Origin: Gammaproteobacteria bacterium
Lineage (GTDB): Bacteria > Pseudomonadota > Gammaproteobacteria > Chromatiales > Chromatiaceae
Length of the DNA: 12,797 nt
Assembly: GCA_030620735.1 (NCBI GenBank)
Contig: JAUXDV010000030.1
Span: forward strand, 1 to 12,797
Direction: 5' to 3'
Part shown: positions 6,772-12,797 of the stretch, piece by piece
How the letters are laid out: each line of letters begins with the position of its first letter
How positions within the stretch are numbered: position 1 is the first letter of the stretch
Position numbers and translations under genes: made by a program
Notes under the pieces: generated by a model
Told to the model about the DNA's origin: nothing
The model's database searches: none
Seen by the model: only the letters and a program-made list of their open reading frames with translations

Positions 6772-7338
6772 CTATTTCACTCCTTTCATGAGACCGCGGA
6801 TTCGCTTGACATAGTTGCGCGTCTCTTTCGGAGAGAAGGATGAAACCTGATCCCAGGTTTCGATTTTCGAGTGTACCTTGTTCGCCTTTTTATAGGCCTT
6901 CCTCACCCCGCCGAAACCTGCATTGTAACTCCCAAAGGCAAATGCCAGACGCTCATGACCGGAGAAATTTTCCTCACTCCAATTTTTATACATCTGGCGG
7001 TCGTAGTAGATACCTGCTGCGATATTCCAGCGTGGCGTTTTGATACTCAGCAGATGCCGATTCTTGCTCTTTATCTCCCGGTAGGTTGAAGGGAGAATTT
7101 GCATCACGCCTACAGCTCCTGTTCGGCTCCTGGCGTGCGGTTTCAGATTCGACTCCGCGATCCCCTGAGCCTTGAACCAGCGCCAGTCGAAAAACGGGCC
7201 AAAATAGTGCTTGGAATATTTACGGAAGTGGTGATCGTACTTGTTGCTCCATTTCTTATCCGACAGTGGAGGATCTTTTGCCACCGCCAGGGCTACAGCC
7301 GGAACCAGCAGGGTCAGGATCCAAAGCGGACGGATCAC
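6772..7338 (-). CDS. Small SLT-type lytic transglycosylase
   Basis: This periplasmic peptidoglycan lyase has 188 residues. It has a signal peptide (cleavage near ALAVA/KD, residue 20). The SLT fold is marked by the catalytic Glu62 in IAESNLKP, GAVGVMQILPSTY (74-86), AFGSYNAG (134-141) and ETRNYVKRI (172-180). It cleaves the MurNAc-GlcNAc bond to form anhydro-MurNAc, as known for the family. It lacks the extra N-terminal domains of MltF or Slt70 and has no lipobox. The start is GTG at 7338, whose G is the last base of the DUF350 stop codon (TAGTG), so translation is probably coupled. It is convergent with the coiled-coil gene. Confidence 0.88.
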   Translation of the reverse strand: MIRPLWILTLLVPAVALAVAKDPPLSDKKWSNKYDHHFRKYSKHYFGPFFDWRWFKAQGIAESNLKPHARSRTGAVGVMQILPSTYREIKSKNRHLLSIKTPRWNIAAGIYYDRQMYKNWSEENFSGHERLAFAFGSYNAGFGGVRKAYKKANKVHSKIETWDQVSSFSPKETRNYVKRIRGLMKGVK

Positions 7339-7568
7339 TAGTTCAACCCCAGACCGATAACCAGCCCAAGTGCAGTGCCGATACCGATGAACATCCCCAT
7401 GATCATCAGGCCGACGGCCACATTACCCTCCTGCAACTGCTCCTGGATACTAAAACTGACAATATGACTGAACATTTTGCAGCCTGTCCACATAAAGAAC
7501 AGCGTCAATATACCGCCGAAGAAGACATAGAGAAGATTTAGAACGATGGGATCAAACGTGTCTGTCAT
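7338..7568 (-). CDS. DUF350 family small membrane protein
   Basis: This 76-residue inner-membrane protein has two predicted membrane helices (about 8-30 and 50-75). The second carries the DUF350-like pattern GNVAVGLMIMGMFIGIG. It represents a single DUF350 unit, whereas many members have two. Function is unknown. AGGAG lies 7 nt before the ATG at 7568. Its stop overlaps the GTG of the lytic transglycosylase gene by one base. Assignment to DUF350 rests on size, topology and the GNVAVGL motif. Confidence 0.75.
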   Translation of the reverse strand: MTDTFDPIVLNLLYVFFGGILTLFFMWTGCKMFSHIVSFSIQEQLQEGNVAVGLMIMGMFIGIGTALGLVIGLGLN

Positions 7569-7596
7569 TATTATTCTCCTTTATTCACCTGCCTTA

Positions 7597-7625
7597 AGCA
7601 TAGGCCAGCATTGACATCCAATCAA
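7597..7625 (-). promoter_or_regulatory. Candidate sigma-70 promoter for the DUF350-transglycosylase pair
   Basis: On the minus strand, TTGATT (7625-7620) and TATGCT (7602-7597) are separated by 17 bp, each matching consensus at 4 of 6 positions. The predicted start is about 22 nt before the DUF350 ATG. It lies in the 79-bp gap after the CbiM-like gene, suggesting a separate transcription unit. Confidence 0.45.
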
Positions 7626-7647
7626 GTTTCACTATTATTTCAATACC

Positions 7648-8313
7648 CTACTTGCCATGCAGATACTCTTCATCGCTGAAGGTAAACACCCATGCCGGTT
7701 TGAATATCACCAGGATGGTGATGATCCATCCATTGAGCATCGCTTCGGGAAAAAACATCAGCGGAATCCATGGATAGTAGTTATATGCCAGGGTATCCGA
7801 GGCTATGTGTGCAGCATAGAGTAGCAGCAGTGACGTCGTATAAGCCGCAATCATTGCGATCAATCCAGCCGCCATGAAGCCGTTCAACAACACATAGATA
7901 AAAAAGTTACGCGGCAGCCAGGCGCGCGCCAGCAACAGCAGGAGCCAGGTGAGAGATGCCGGCAGCAGCACAGCAACCAGTGACGTGGGGAAAAAACCAC
8001 CCCAGTCGCCATAGCCCGCGATGATGACACCCGCCAGCGCCAGGCTGCCGCCGAGCAACGCAAAACACCAGCCAACCATCAGTGTCAAAAGTGTCATTGC
8101 GATCAGGTGAAACGCCACCCCCGCCATCATCTCCACACGCATGGACCAGAGCAGCATGATGAGCGCCAGCGAACCAAACAGGAGTGATGAGTTATTGCCG
8201 TCAAGCAGTTTGCGCCATGGCGCGTGACGCACCGCAGTGAGCAGGATCACCCCGTAGGTGATACCGCAGGCCATCACAAAATCCGCACTAAACAGTTCAC
8301 CGGAGAGCTGCAT
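7648..8313 (-). CDS. CbiM/COG3235-like energy-coupling-factor-type membrane protein
   Basis: This 221-residue polytopic inner-membrane protein has about six or seven hydrophobic segments. It resembles the CbiM-related COG3235 family, annotated as ECF-type transporter permeases. The end is diagnostic: FFPEAMLNGWIITILV followed by KPAWVF and DEEYL. A GVAFHLI segment recalls the GxxxHL site of CbiM, where Ni/Co uptake proteins bind metal. No ATPase or CbiQ-type partner is nearby, so transport activity and substrate are open. The frame extends upstream to 8370, but ATG at 8313 overlaps the stop of the sugar-kinase gene by one base (TAATG) and gives a proper family N-terminus. Confidence 0.75.
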   Translation of the reverse strand: MQLSGELFSADFVMACGITYGVILLTAVRHAPWRKLLDGNNSSLLFGSLALIMLLWSMRVEMMAGVAFHLIAMTLLTLMVGWCFALLGGSLALAGVIIAGYGDWGGFFPTSLVAVLLPASLTWLLLLLARAWLPRNFFIYVLLNGFMAAGLIAMIAAYTTSLLLLYAAHIASDTLAYNYYPWIPLMFFPEAMLNGWIITILVIFKPAWVFTFSDEEYLHGK

Positions 8314-9185
8314 TAGAGAACAACATCCTCCACACCCTGCATGCCGCACTTCCGTCCCGCCAGCTGACACCCCTGCTGCAGCGCTTGCATGGGAGTTGCT
8401 GCCTGTGAGAGCGCATGTATGACTGCGGCATTGAAAACATCACCCGCTGCAATGCTGTCAACAACTGGCGAAATCCTGAGCGCAGGAACGTGCAGCAGCT
8501 CTCCATGCCGGTCGAGCGCCCATGCGCCCTGATCACCCCAGGCGCAAAACATCAGCGGCCGCTGATCGCCCAACTGCTGCGCTACACCCTTCAGCAGAGA
8601 CTCTGCATTACCGTATCCAACTGACTGCGCATAGTGACGTGAAAACAGCAGCACTTGCGGCAGGTGAAACATCGCCTCGATGCCGGAACGCGGCTTCTCA
8701 ATCTCAACACTCACGCGCAAGCCCTCGATTTCTGAGAGAGTGCTCAGCATCACTCCCAGCTCATCAGGACTCCTGCCTTCAAAATGAATCCATTGAAACT
8801 CACCGGGATCAACATCTTCGAGAAACCACTCTGCACGATACTCGGGGAGATCACGCAGGTGCATAATAGTCCTGGAGCCACTCTCTTCACTGAGAGTGAT
8901 ATAGGAGGTAGGCAGCTTGCCTGAAGTCAGGCGGCGCACATGACGAAGATCGATCTGCTGTCCACGCAGCGCCTCCTCGATAAAGGCCGCATCCGGATTC
9001 TGCGGCAAGACGCCCGCCCAGACACAGTTGTGCCCTAGCTGCGACAGCACCGTCAGCGTGTTGGTTGCGTTGCCGCCACGAGAGCGCCGTTGCGACAGCA
9101 CGCGCACTTCACTATCTTCAAGCGGATAGCGTTCAACCCGGTTGATAATATCCAGAGTCGCTATGCCCACACCCAGTATTTTCAT
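8313..9185 (-). CDS. Ketohexokinase-like PfkB-family sugar kinase
   Basis: This cytoplasmic 290-residue ribokinase-fold kinase should phosphorylate a sugar with ATP. Compared with human ketohexokinase as remembered, it shares YPxEDSExRxLSQR, RGGNAxN, WIHxEGR, RVSVExEKPR, CAW and GCQxAGxKCGxQG. The human fructose contacts Asp15, Asp27, Asn42, Asn45, Arg108 and Asp258 correspond to Asp12, Asp24, Asn39, Asn42, Arg105 and the catalytic base Asp249. The usual GAGD anion-hole motif is AAGD (246-249). It is the first gene of a minus-strand pair, coupled to the CbiM-like gene. Fructose C1 phosphorylation is inferred from these residues; other ketoses remain possible. Only a weak GAG precedes the ATG. 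Confidence 0.85.
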   Translation of the reverse strand: MKILGVGIATLDIINRVERYPLEDSEVRVLSQRRSRGGNATNTLTVLSQLGHNCVWAGVLPQNPDAAFIEEALRGQQIDLRHVRRLTSGKLPTSYITLSEESGSRTIMHLRDLPEYRAEWFLEDVDPGEFQWIHFEGRSPDELGVMLSTLSEIEGLRVSVEIEKPRSGIEAMFHLPQVLLFSRHYAQSVGYGNAESLLKGVAQQLGDQRPLMFCAWGDQGAWALDRHGELLHVPALRISPVVDSIAAGDVFNAAVIHALSQAATPMQALQQGCQLAGRKCGMQGVEDVVL

Positions 9186-9384
9186 CTATGAACAAACTCT
9201 CAAAATCAAATCCATGGAGCACAATCAGCAGCTGCGAAATGGTTTCACCATACAAATAACTGCCTTTTCTTAACACAAACAGAGAAAAATGACACTTTTT
9301 TCTGTCAAACACTTCACGAATATGGTAGTTTCCATAACGTCATATCTTCGTTGACAAATATCACACTATGAGGAGGAGTCATTC

Positions 9385-9765
9385 ATGGCTGCAAAGAAGA
9401 AAGTTGCAAAAAAGGCTGCCGCTAAAAAACAACCAGCTGTTAAAAAGCTGCCGGCAATTCGAAATAAAATGACCAAGGCGGATATCGTCGCGTCAATCGC
9501 TGATTCGACAGGCTTAACCAAGAAGGATGTCGTAGCAGTATTCGGCTCGCTTGGTGATCTTGTCACCCGTCACATCAAGCGAAACGGTTCGGGGGAATTT
9601 CAGATCCCTGATACCGGCGTTAAAATCACCCGCGTCAAAAAACCTGCGCGTAAAGCACGTGTAGGCCGCAATCCGGCAACGGGCGAGCCTCTGAAGATCG
9701 CTGCAAAACCTGCGCATCTTGGAGTCAAGGTGGTTGCATTGAAGGCGCTGCAGGATACACTGTAA
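9385..9765 (+). CDS. HU-family DNA-binding protein with Lys/Ala-rich N-terminal tail
   Basis: This 126-residue nucleoid protein has a typical HU/IHF domain from about residue 29 (MTKADIVASIAD) to the end. It includes the arm tip GRNPATGE (94-101), whose Pro97 intercalates in DNA in this family. HU is normally near 90 residues; the extra 28 N-terminal residues are almost only Lys, Ala, Pro and Val, resembling eukaryotic histone H1 tails and bacterial HU variants with such tails. It probably compacts DNA. The start has a strong GAGGAGGAG Shine-Dalgarno (9369-9377). It is single and divergent from the kinase gene, and an intrinsic terminator follows. TGACA-N8-TGTCA (9290-9307) upstream could be an operator. 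Confidence 0.92.
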   Translation: MAAKKKVAKKAAAKKQPAVKKLPAIRNKMTKADIVASIADSTGLTKKDVVAVFGSLGDLVTRHIKRNGSGEFQIPDTGVKITRVKKPARKARVGRNPATGEPLKIAAKPAHLGVKVVALKALQDTL

Positions 9766-9790
9766 ACCTGATTGAGCGACCGCTTATAAG

Positions 9791-9822
9791 ACGGGTGCCG
9801 GAAATTCCGCCACCCGTTTTTT
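9791..9822 (+). terminator. Intrinsic terminator after the HU gene
   Basis: ACGGGTG (9791-9797) pairs with CACCCGT (9811-9817) and runs into six T residues. The 13-nt interior can pair further. It lies between the convergent HU and protease genes. Confidence 0.85.
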
Positions 9823-9840
9823 CATGCTTGCCAAGATATA

Positions 9841-10347
9841 TCACTCCTGCATCAGTACCAGCTGCCTGCCGCGCTGAATCATTGTCAGGCGTTTGAGAAA
9901 GCTCATTCCCAACAGTGCTTCACCATTGAGATCAGGGACAATGGTTGCCGGAACAGCCAGCAACTCAATTGACCCGAGTTCGACCTTGCGCAACAGCGTG
10001 CGCCACCCCTTCACCCTGCCATTGGCCGTCATGACCATAACCGGCGGACCCTTCTTCAGTCCAAGCTGCGCTGCCTGGCGTTCATCGATGGCGACATCTG
10101 TGGCGCCGGTATCGACCAGAAAGGTCACTGCCGAGCCGTTAATGGCGCCTGTAGCCACATAGTGGCCTGAATGATTACGCAGCAGCGTGACTTGTGGAAT
10201 GCCTTGCGCAGTATGCGTGACGGCCACCTCGCTGTTGGGATTGCGCTGCAGTTGCAGAAAGTCAGCGGCAAACCAGCTCAACAGCAATAGCAGCGACCCC
10301 CAGGCGAGGATGCTCATACCCAGGCCAATGCGCCGGGTATCGCTCAT
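9841..10347 (-). CDS. Membrane-anchored retropepsin-like aspartic protease (clan AA, DTGA type)
   Basis: This 168-residue protein has one N-terminal membrane helix (about 11-32) and a periplasmic retropepsin-like domain. The active-site motif is VDTGATDVAI (78-87) with Asp79. GEALLGMSFL (142-151) is the second conserved motif of the bacterial DTGA family (TIGR02281-like). Like retroviral proteases, it would act as a dimer, one Asp per subunit. Substrates in bacteria are mostly unknown. The ATG is 2 nt after the stop of the MlaC-like gene, so the two are almost surely one operon. Confidence 0.88.
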   Translation of the reverse strand: MSDTRRIGLGMSILAWGSLLLLLSWFAADFLQLQRNPNSEVAVTHTAQGIPQVTLLRNHSGHYVATGAINGSAVTFLVDTGATDVAIDERQAAQLGLKKGPPVMVMTANGRVKGWRTLLRKVELGSIELLAVPATIVPDLNGEALLGMSFLKRLTMIQRGRQLVLMQE

Positions 10348-10349
10348 GG

Positions 10350-10994
10350 TTAAGAGGTTGCTACCGTTTTCTGCCGGCGCATCGCCTTGCGGAAATAGCT
10401 GCGGTAGAAGGCCATTGCACTCTGCCCTCTGGCGGCAACATCAAAAATCTTCCATCCATCTTTGGTCAGATGCACGCGAAAATCGATGCGCCCCGGATAA
10501 CCTCCCGGATTATTGATCAATGCTGTGACTGTGGTGCGGTCAAAGTTATTAAAGCGCGCCGGCAAATAGACCACATCCTGGCCATCATAGCTGGAGAGTT
10601 TTTCCGCCATGGCCGTAAGAAACATCACTTGCAACTTTTTGACCAGGCGTTGATGCTGCGCATCCGTCATATGGCGGCCATACTTGCCGGCAGCGGCCTT
10701 CGCCATGAATGGAAAGTCAAAAGAGGGCGAAATTTGAGTCGCCAGGAAAACACCCAGACCGTCGCCATCAGGATGCTCCTTGAGATAATCGAGCAGTCTA
10801 TCCATCCCCTTCTGCAGCATGACAACCGGGTTTTCAATATCCGCTTTATTTTGAGTCGTGAGTGTTTTCCCGGCTACAACAGCTGCTATTTCTACGTCAG
10901 GCGGTGTAGCAGTAACGGGCGCTGTCTCCGCGTGCAGAGAAGCTGTAGTGAGAGAGAGCAGGCAGCCACAGAGTAAAGCAACAGTTTTCATCAT
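10350..10994 (-). CDS. MlaC/Ttg2D-family periplasmic lipid-binding protein
   Basis: This is a 214-residue periplasmic protein of the MlaC (toluene tolerance Ttg2D, PF05494) family; members ferry phospholipids between membranes. It has a signal peptide to about residue 22 (LHA/ET). The core shows FDFPFMAKAAAGKYGR (92-107), the QRLVKKLQVMF helix, and GWKIFDVAARGQSAMAFYRSYF (180-201, key residues D185, G190, Y197 and R198). The frame opens from 11057, but GGAGG (11004-11000) sits 5 nt before ATG at 10994 and a promoter lies between the two starts, so the shorter form is preferred. None of mlaA, mlaB, mlaD, mlaE or mlaF is present nearby, so it is an orphan paralogue or a stand-alone carrier. Confidence 0.85.
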   Translation of the reverse strand: MMKTVALLCGCLLSLTTASLHAETAPVTATPPDVEIAAVVAGKTLTTQNKADIENPVVMLQKGMDRLLDYLKEHPDGDGLGVFLATQISPSFDFPFMAKAAAGKYGRHMTDAQHQRLVKKLQVMFLTAMAEKLSSYDGQDVVYLPARFNNFDRTTVTALINNPGGYPGRIDFRVHLTKDGWKIFDVAARGQSAMAFYRSYFRKAMRRQKTVATS

Positions 10995-11021
10995 TTTTTC
11001 CTCCAATAATTTGTGCCCGTC

Positions 11022-11050
11022 ATGATAACCGATCTCTGTGTTGCGCCCAA
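11022..11050 (-). promoter_or_regulatory. Sigma-70-like promoter of the MlaC-protease operon
   Basis: On the minus strand, TTGGGC (11050-11045) and TATCAT (11027-11022) are 17 bp apart, the -10 matching 5 of 6 positions. The start would be near 11015, about 20 nt before the ATG at 10994. An inverted repeat GATTCA-TGAA-TGAATC (11051-11066) abuts the -35 and could be an operator. Confidence 0.55.
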
Positions 11051-11095
11051 GATTCATGAATGAATCACAGCAATTCTAACTGTAGAGAGATACTC

Positions 11096-11152
11096 ACCAC
11101 GAAGCACACGAAGACCTTTTGTATCCGGTTTTACCTTCGTATGCTTCGTGGT
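11096..11152. repeat. 18-bp inverted repeat, likely dispersed palindromic element
   Basis: ACCACGAAGCACACGAAG (11096-11113) is the reverse complement of CTTCGTATGCTTCGTGGT (11135-11152) except at one position. The loop is 21 nt. Similar ACCACGAAG-type palindromes are scattered between genes in many proteobacteria. It lies between the MlaC promoter and dusB; no T-tract follows. Confidence 0.75.
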
Positions 11153-11272
11153 AAATGTATTTTAATAATGCCGATACCCTATTGGCACATTGAAAATTGC
11201 TAAATGAATCGCTTTCTGCATGCATGAAAAAAGAGTAGGATGACTTCCCCGCTTGTTGCAAACCCCTGATCG

Positions 11273-12247
11273 ATGAAGATTGGCCCCTACTCGCTGCACA
11301 ACCGACTGATTCTTGCGCCGATGGCAGGCGTCACCGACCGTCCGTTCCGGCAGTTGTGCCGGCGTCTGGGCGCGGGACTGGCAGTCTCTGAAATGGTGAC
11401 TGCGGACACCAGCCTGTGGGGCAGCAAAAAATCTTTACGGCGCCTGGATCACCAGGGTGAGACAGGACCGGTCTCCGTTCAGATCGTTGGTTCCGACCCG
11501 CAAAAAATGGCCGCAGCGGCGCGCATCAATGTCGATCGCGGGGCAGACATCATCGACATCAACATGGGCTGTCCGGCAAAAAAGGTTTGCCGGGTTGCAG
11601 CAGGTTCAGCTTTGATGCGCGATGAAAAGCTGGTGACTGAAATATTAGAGGCGACTGTAAGAGCCGTCGATGTTCCCGTAACCCTGAAAATCCGCACCGG
11701 CTGGGATCTTCAACAGCGCAATGGCGTGAAAATCGCATTGATTGCAGAGCAGTCTGGTGTGGCTGCAGTAGCCATTCACGGCCGCACCCGTGCAGATAGA
11801 TTTACAGGAGAGGCAGAATATGACACTATTCGGGAAGCCAAACAGCAACTCTCTATCCCTGTAATAGCAAACGGTGACATCGATTCACCACAAAAAGCGA
11901 AACAGGTGTTGGCGCAAACCGGCGCAGATGCGATCATGATCGGACGCGCCGCCCAGGGAAGACCGTGGATCTTTGATGAGATCCATCACTATCTGCAAAC
12001 CGGGCATTCAGCCCCGGCCAGATCATCGCAATGGATCTGCTCAATCCTGCTTGAACATTTGGAGGAGCTCTATCGGCACTATGGGACTCAGCATGGTGTA
12101 CAGATAGCGCGCAAACATATAGGCTGGTATAGCAGGAGCCAGCCCGACAGTGCAGAATTCCGCAAAGCGGTTTTCCTGACCGAATCACCTGATGCACAGC
12201 AACAGATGATTCGTGACTATTTCCTTGGGCAGGAACAGGCAGCATGA
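11273..12247 (+). CDS. dusB: tRNA-dihydrouridine synthase B
   Basis: This FMN enzyme reduces a uridine in the tRNA D-loop to dihydrouridine using NADPH (E. coli DusB acts on U17). It has 324 residues, the usual length. It shows LAPMAGVTDRPFR (14-26), the catalytic Cys100 in NMGCPAKK, Lys139 in TLKIRTGWD, HGRTRADRFTG (169-179) and the FMN phosphate site around NGDI (200-203) and GRAAQGRPW (224-232). The start at 11273 matches E. coli DusB (MRIG...), although no Shine-Dalgarno is visible; TAGGAT (11236-11241) might be a -10. Its stop overlaps fis by ATGA, the classical dusB-fis operon. Confidence 0.97.
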   Translation: MKIGPYSLHNRLILAPMAGVTDRPFRQLCRRLGAGLAVSEMVTADTSLWGSKKSLRRLDHQGETGPVSVQIVGSDPQKMAAAARINVDRGADIIDINMGCPAKKVCRVAAGSALMRDEKLVTEILEATVRAVDVPVTLKIRTGWDLQQRNGVKIALIAEQSGVAAVAIHGRTRADRFTGEAEYDTIREAKQQLSIPVIANGDIDSPQKAKQVLAQTGADAIMIGRAAQGRPWIFDEIHHYLQTGHSAPARSSQWICSILLEHLEELYRHYGTQHGVQIARKHIGWYSRSQPDSAEFRKAVFLTESPDAQQQMIRDYFLGQEQAA

Positions 12248-12555
12248 CAGCAATAATAGCTTCGACCACACACAACACCACCGTCAACACATACAGCAAA
12301 GAGTTCAAGGTGCGCAAAGAGAGTGCTGAAGTGCCTCTACGCGACTGCGTACGCCATGCGGTTGACGCCTATTTCAAGAACCTCAATGGTCACTCCTGCG
12401 AAGGTCTCTATGCGCTGTTGTTAAGCGAGGTTGAAAAGCCGCTGCTTGAAGCAGTCATGCAGCACACCGGCAGCAACCAGAGCCGCTCTGCAGAGGTGCT
12501 GGGCATCAGCCGCAGCACCATGCGCAAGAAACTCAAACATTACAATATCGACTGA
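12244..12555 (+). CDS. fis: Nucleoid-associated regulator Fis
   Basis: Fis is a homodimeric DNA-bending protein that activates rRNA promoters and shapes supercoiling. It has 103 residues against 98 in E. coli. The core PLRDCVRHAVDAYF (31-44) and NLNG (46-49) is followed by LLSEVEKPLLEAVMQHTG (59-76), key residues E62, P66 and L67. The helix-turn-helix is NQSRSAEVLGISRSTMRKKL (78-97). The ATG at 12244 lies inside the dusB stop (ATGA), so translation is coupled. The N-terminal 30 residues differ from E. coli, as is usual for that mobile arm. purH follows by 21 nt. Confidence 0.96.
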   Translation: MTAIIASTTHNTTVNTYSKEFKVRKESAEVPLRDCVRHAVDAYFKNLNGHSCEGLYALLLSEVEKPLLEAVMQHTGSNQSRSAEVLGISRSTMRKKLKHYNID

Positions 12556-12576
12556 ACACTTCAGCGGAGAACCCCC

Positions 12577-12797
12577 ATGTCTTCAGCCATAAGCCGCGCG
12601 CTGATCAGCGTTTCGGATAAAACCGGAATTGTGCAATTTGCCCTGGCGCTGCATGAGCGCAGTGTCGAAATTCTCTCAACCGGCGGCACCGCCAAACTCC
12701 TCGTCGAACATGGCGTGCCTGTTATCGAGGTTGGCGACTACACCGGCTTTCCGGAGATGATGGATGGCCGTGTGAAAACCCTGCATCCGAAAGTGCA
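12577..12797 (+). CDS. purH: PurH, AICAR formyltransferase/IMP cyclohydrolase, N-terminal part
   Basis: This bifunctional enzyme makes the last two steps of IMP synthesis. Only the first 73 codons (N-terminal cyclohydrolase domain) are in the window. The motifs are SVSDKTG (11-17), STGGT (34-38) and TGFPEMMDGRVKTLHP (56-71). GGAG lies upstream of the ATG at 12577. Its position after fis is common in Pseudomonas-like and other non-enteric gammaproteobacteria. Confidence 0.96.
   Translation, partial: MSSAISRALISVSDKTGIVQFALALHERSVEILSTGGTAKLLVEHGVPVIEVGDYTGFPEMMDGRVKTLHPKV

Noticed and set aside
9351..9356. Perfect TTGACA before the HU gene as a -35 box
   Set aside because: No -10 hexamer follows at 16-18 bp; that position is occupied by the Shine-Dalgarno, so it is not called a promoter.
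11213..11241. Promoter TTTCTG-17-TAGGAT before dusB
   Set aside because: The -35 matches only 2 of 6 positions; too weak to list as a feature.
12552..12564. CTGAA-CAC-TTCAG hairpin after fis
   Set aside because: Only a 5-bp stem overlapping the fis stop codon; easily by chance and with no T-tract.

Overview
The window looks like a chromosomal segment of a gammaproteobacterium. The main evidence is the gene order dusB-fis-purH at the right end, together with a YbiT-type ABC-F ATPase, a YcgL-family protein and a DUF1415 protein. Nothing visible fixes the genus. There are no tRNA or rRNA genes, no CRISPR array and no insertion sequence. All real genes are bacterial housekeeping, envelope or small accessory genes. 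Function calls rest on motifs and remembered family sequences, not on a database search.

Layout, left to right. (1) 1-1532, minus strand: the N-terminal 510 codons of a TonB-dependent outer-membrane receptor. It carries the CxxxM and HxM residues of the OprC/NosA copper receptors. Upstream lies an FNR/Anr-type box (1633-1646), correctly spaced from a -10 hexamer, so copper uptake is probably switched on when oxygen is low. (2) 1926-4394, plus strand: a run of ybiT-like ABC-F ATPase, DUF1415 protein (start overlapping the ATPase stop) and YcgL-family protein. (3) 4395-4552: two back-to-back hairpins, the second belonging to a dispersed repeat with another copy at 6660-6702. (4) 4553-4834, minus: a 93-residue protein I do not recognise, divergent from (5) 4954-6651, plus: a secreted Ala/Gln/Lys/Arg-rich coiled-coil protein with internal duplications, closed by the second repeat copy and a strong intrinsic terminator.

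(6) 6772-9185, minus: two coupled gene pairs. A ketohexokinase-like PfkB sugar kinase overlaps a CbiM/COG3235-like membrane protein by one base (TAATG). A DUF350 membrane protein overlaps a small SLT-type lytic transglycosylase by one base (TAGTG), and this second pair has its own candidate promoter. (7) 9385-9765, plus: an HU-family protein with a histone-H1-like Lys/Ala tail, followed by an intrinsic terminator. (8) 9841-10994, minus: an MlaC/Ttg2D-like periplasmic protein and a membrane-anchored retropepsin-type aspartic protease, only 2 nt apart and behind a good sigma-70-like promoter. (9) 11096-11152: an 18-bp inverted repeat. (10) 11273 to the end, plus: dusB, fis (ATGA overlap) and the start of purH, the usual gammaproteobacterial arrangement.

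The most interesting points are the FNR box paired with a copper receptor, the kinase whose substrate residues match animal ketohexokinase one for one, the hairpin repeat with compensating arm changes, and the orphan MlaC/protease pair. I see no clear candidate for a wholly new multi-gene system. The unusual two-gene couplings are the best places to look.
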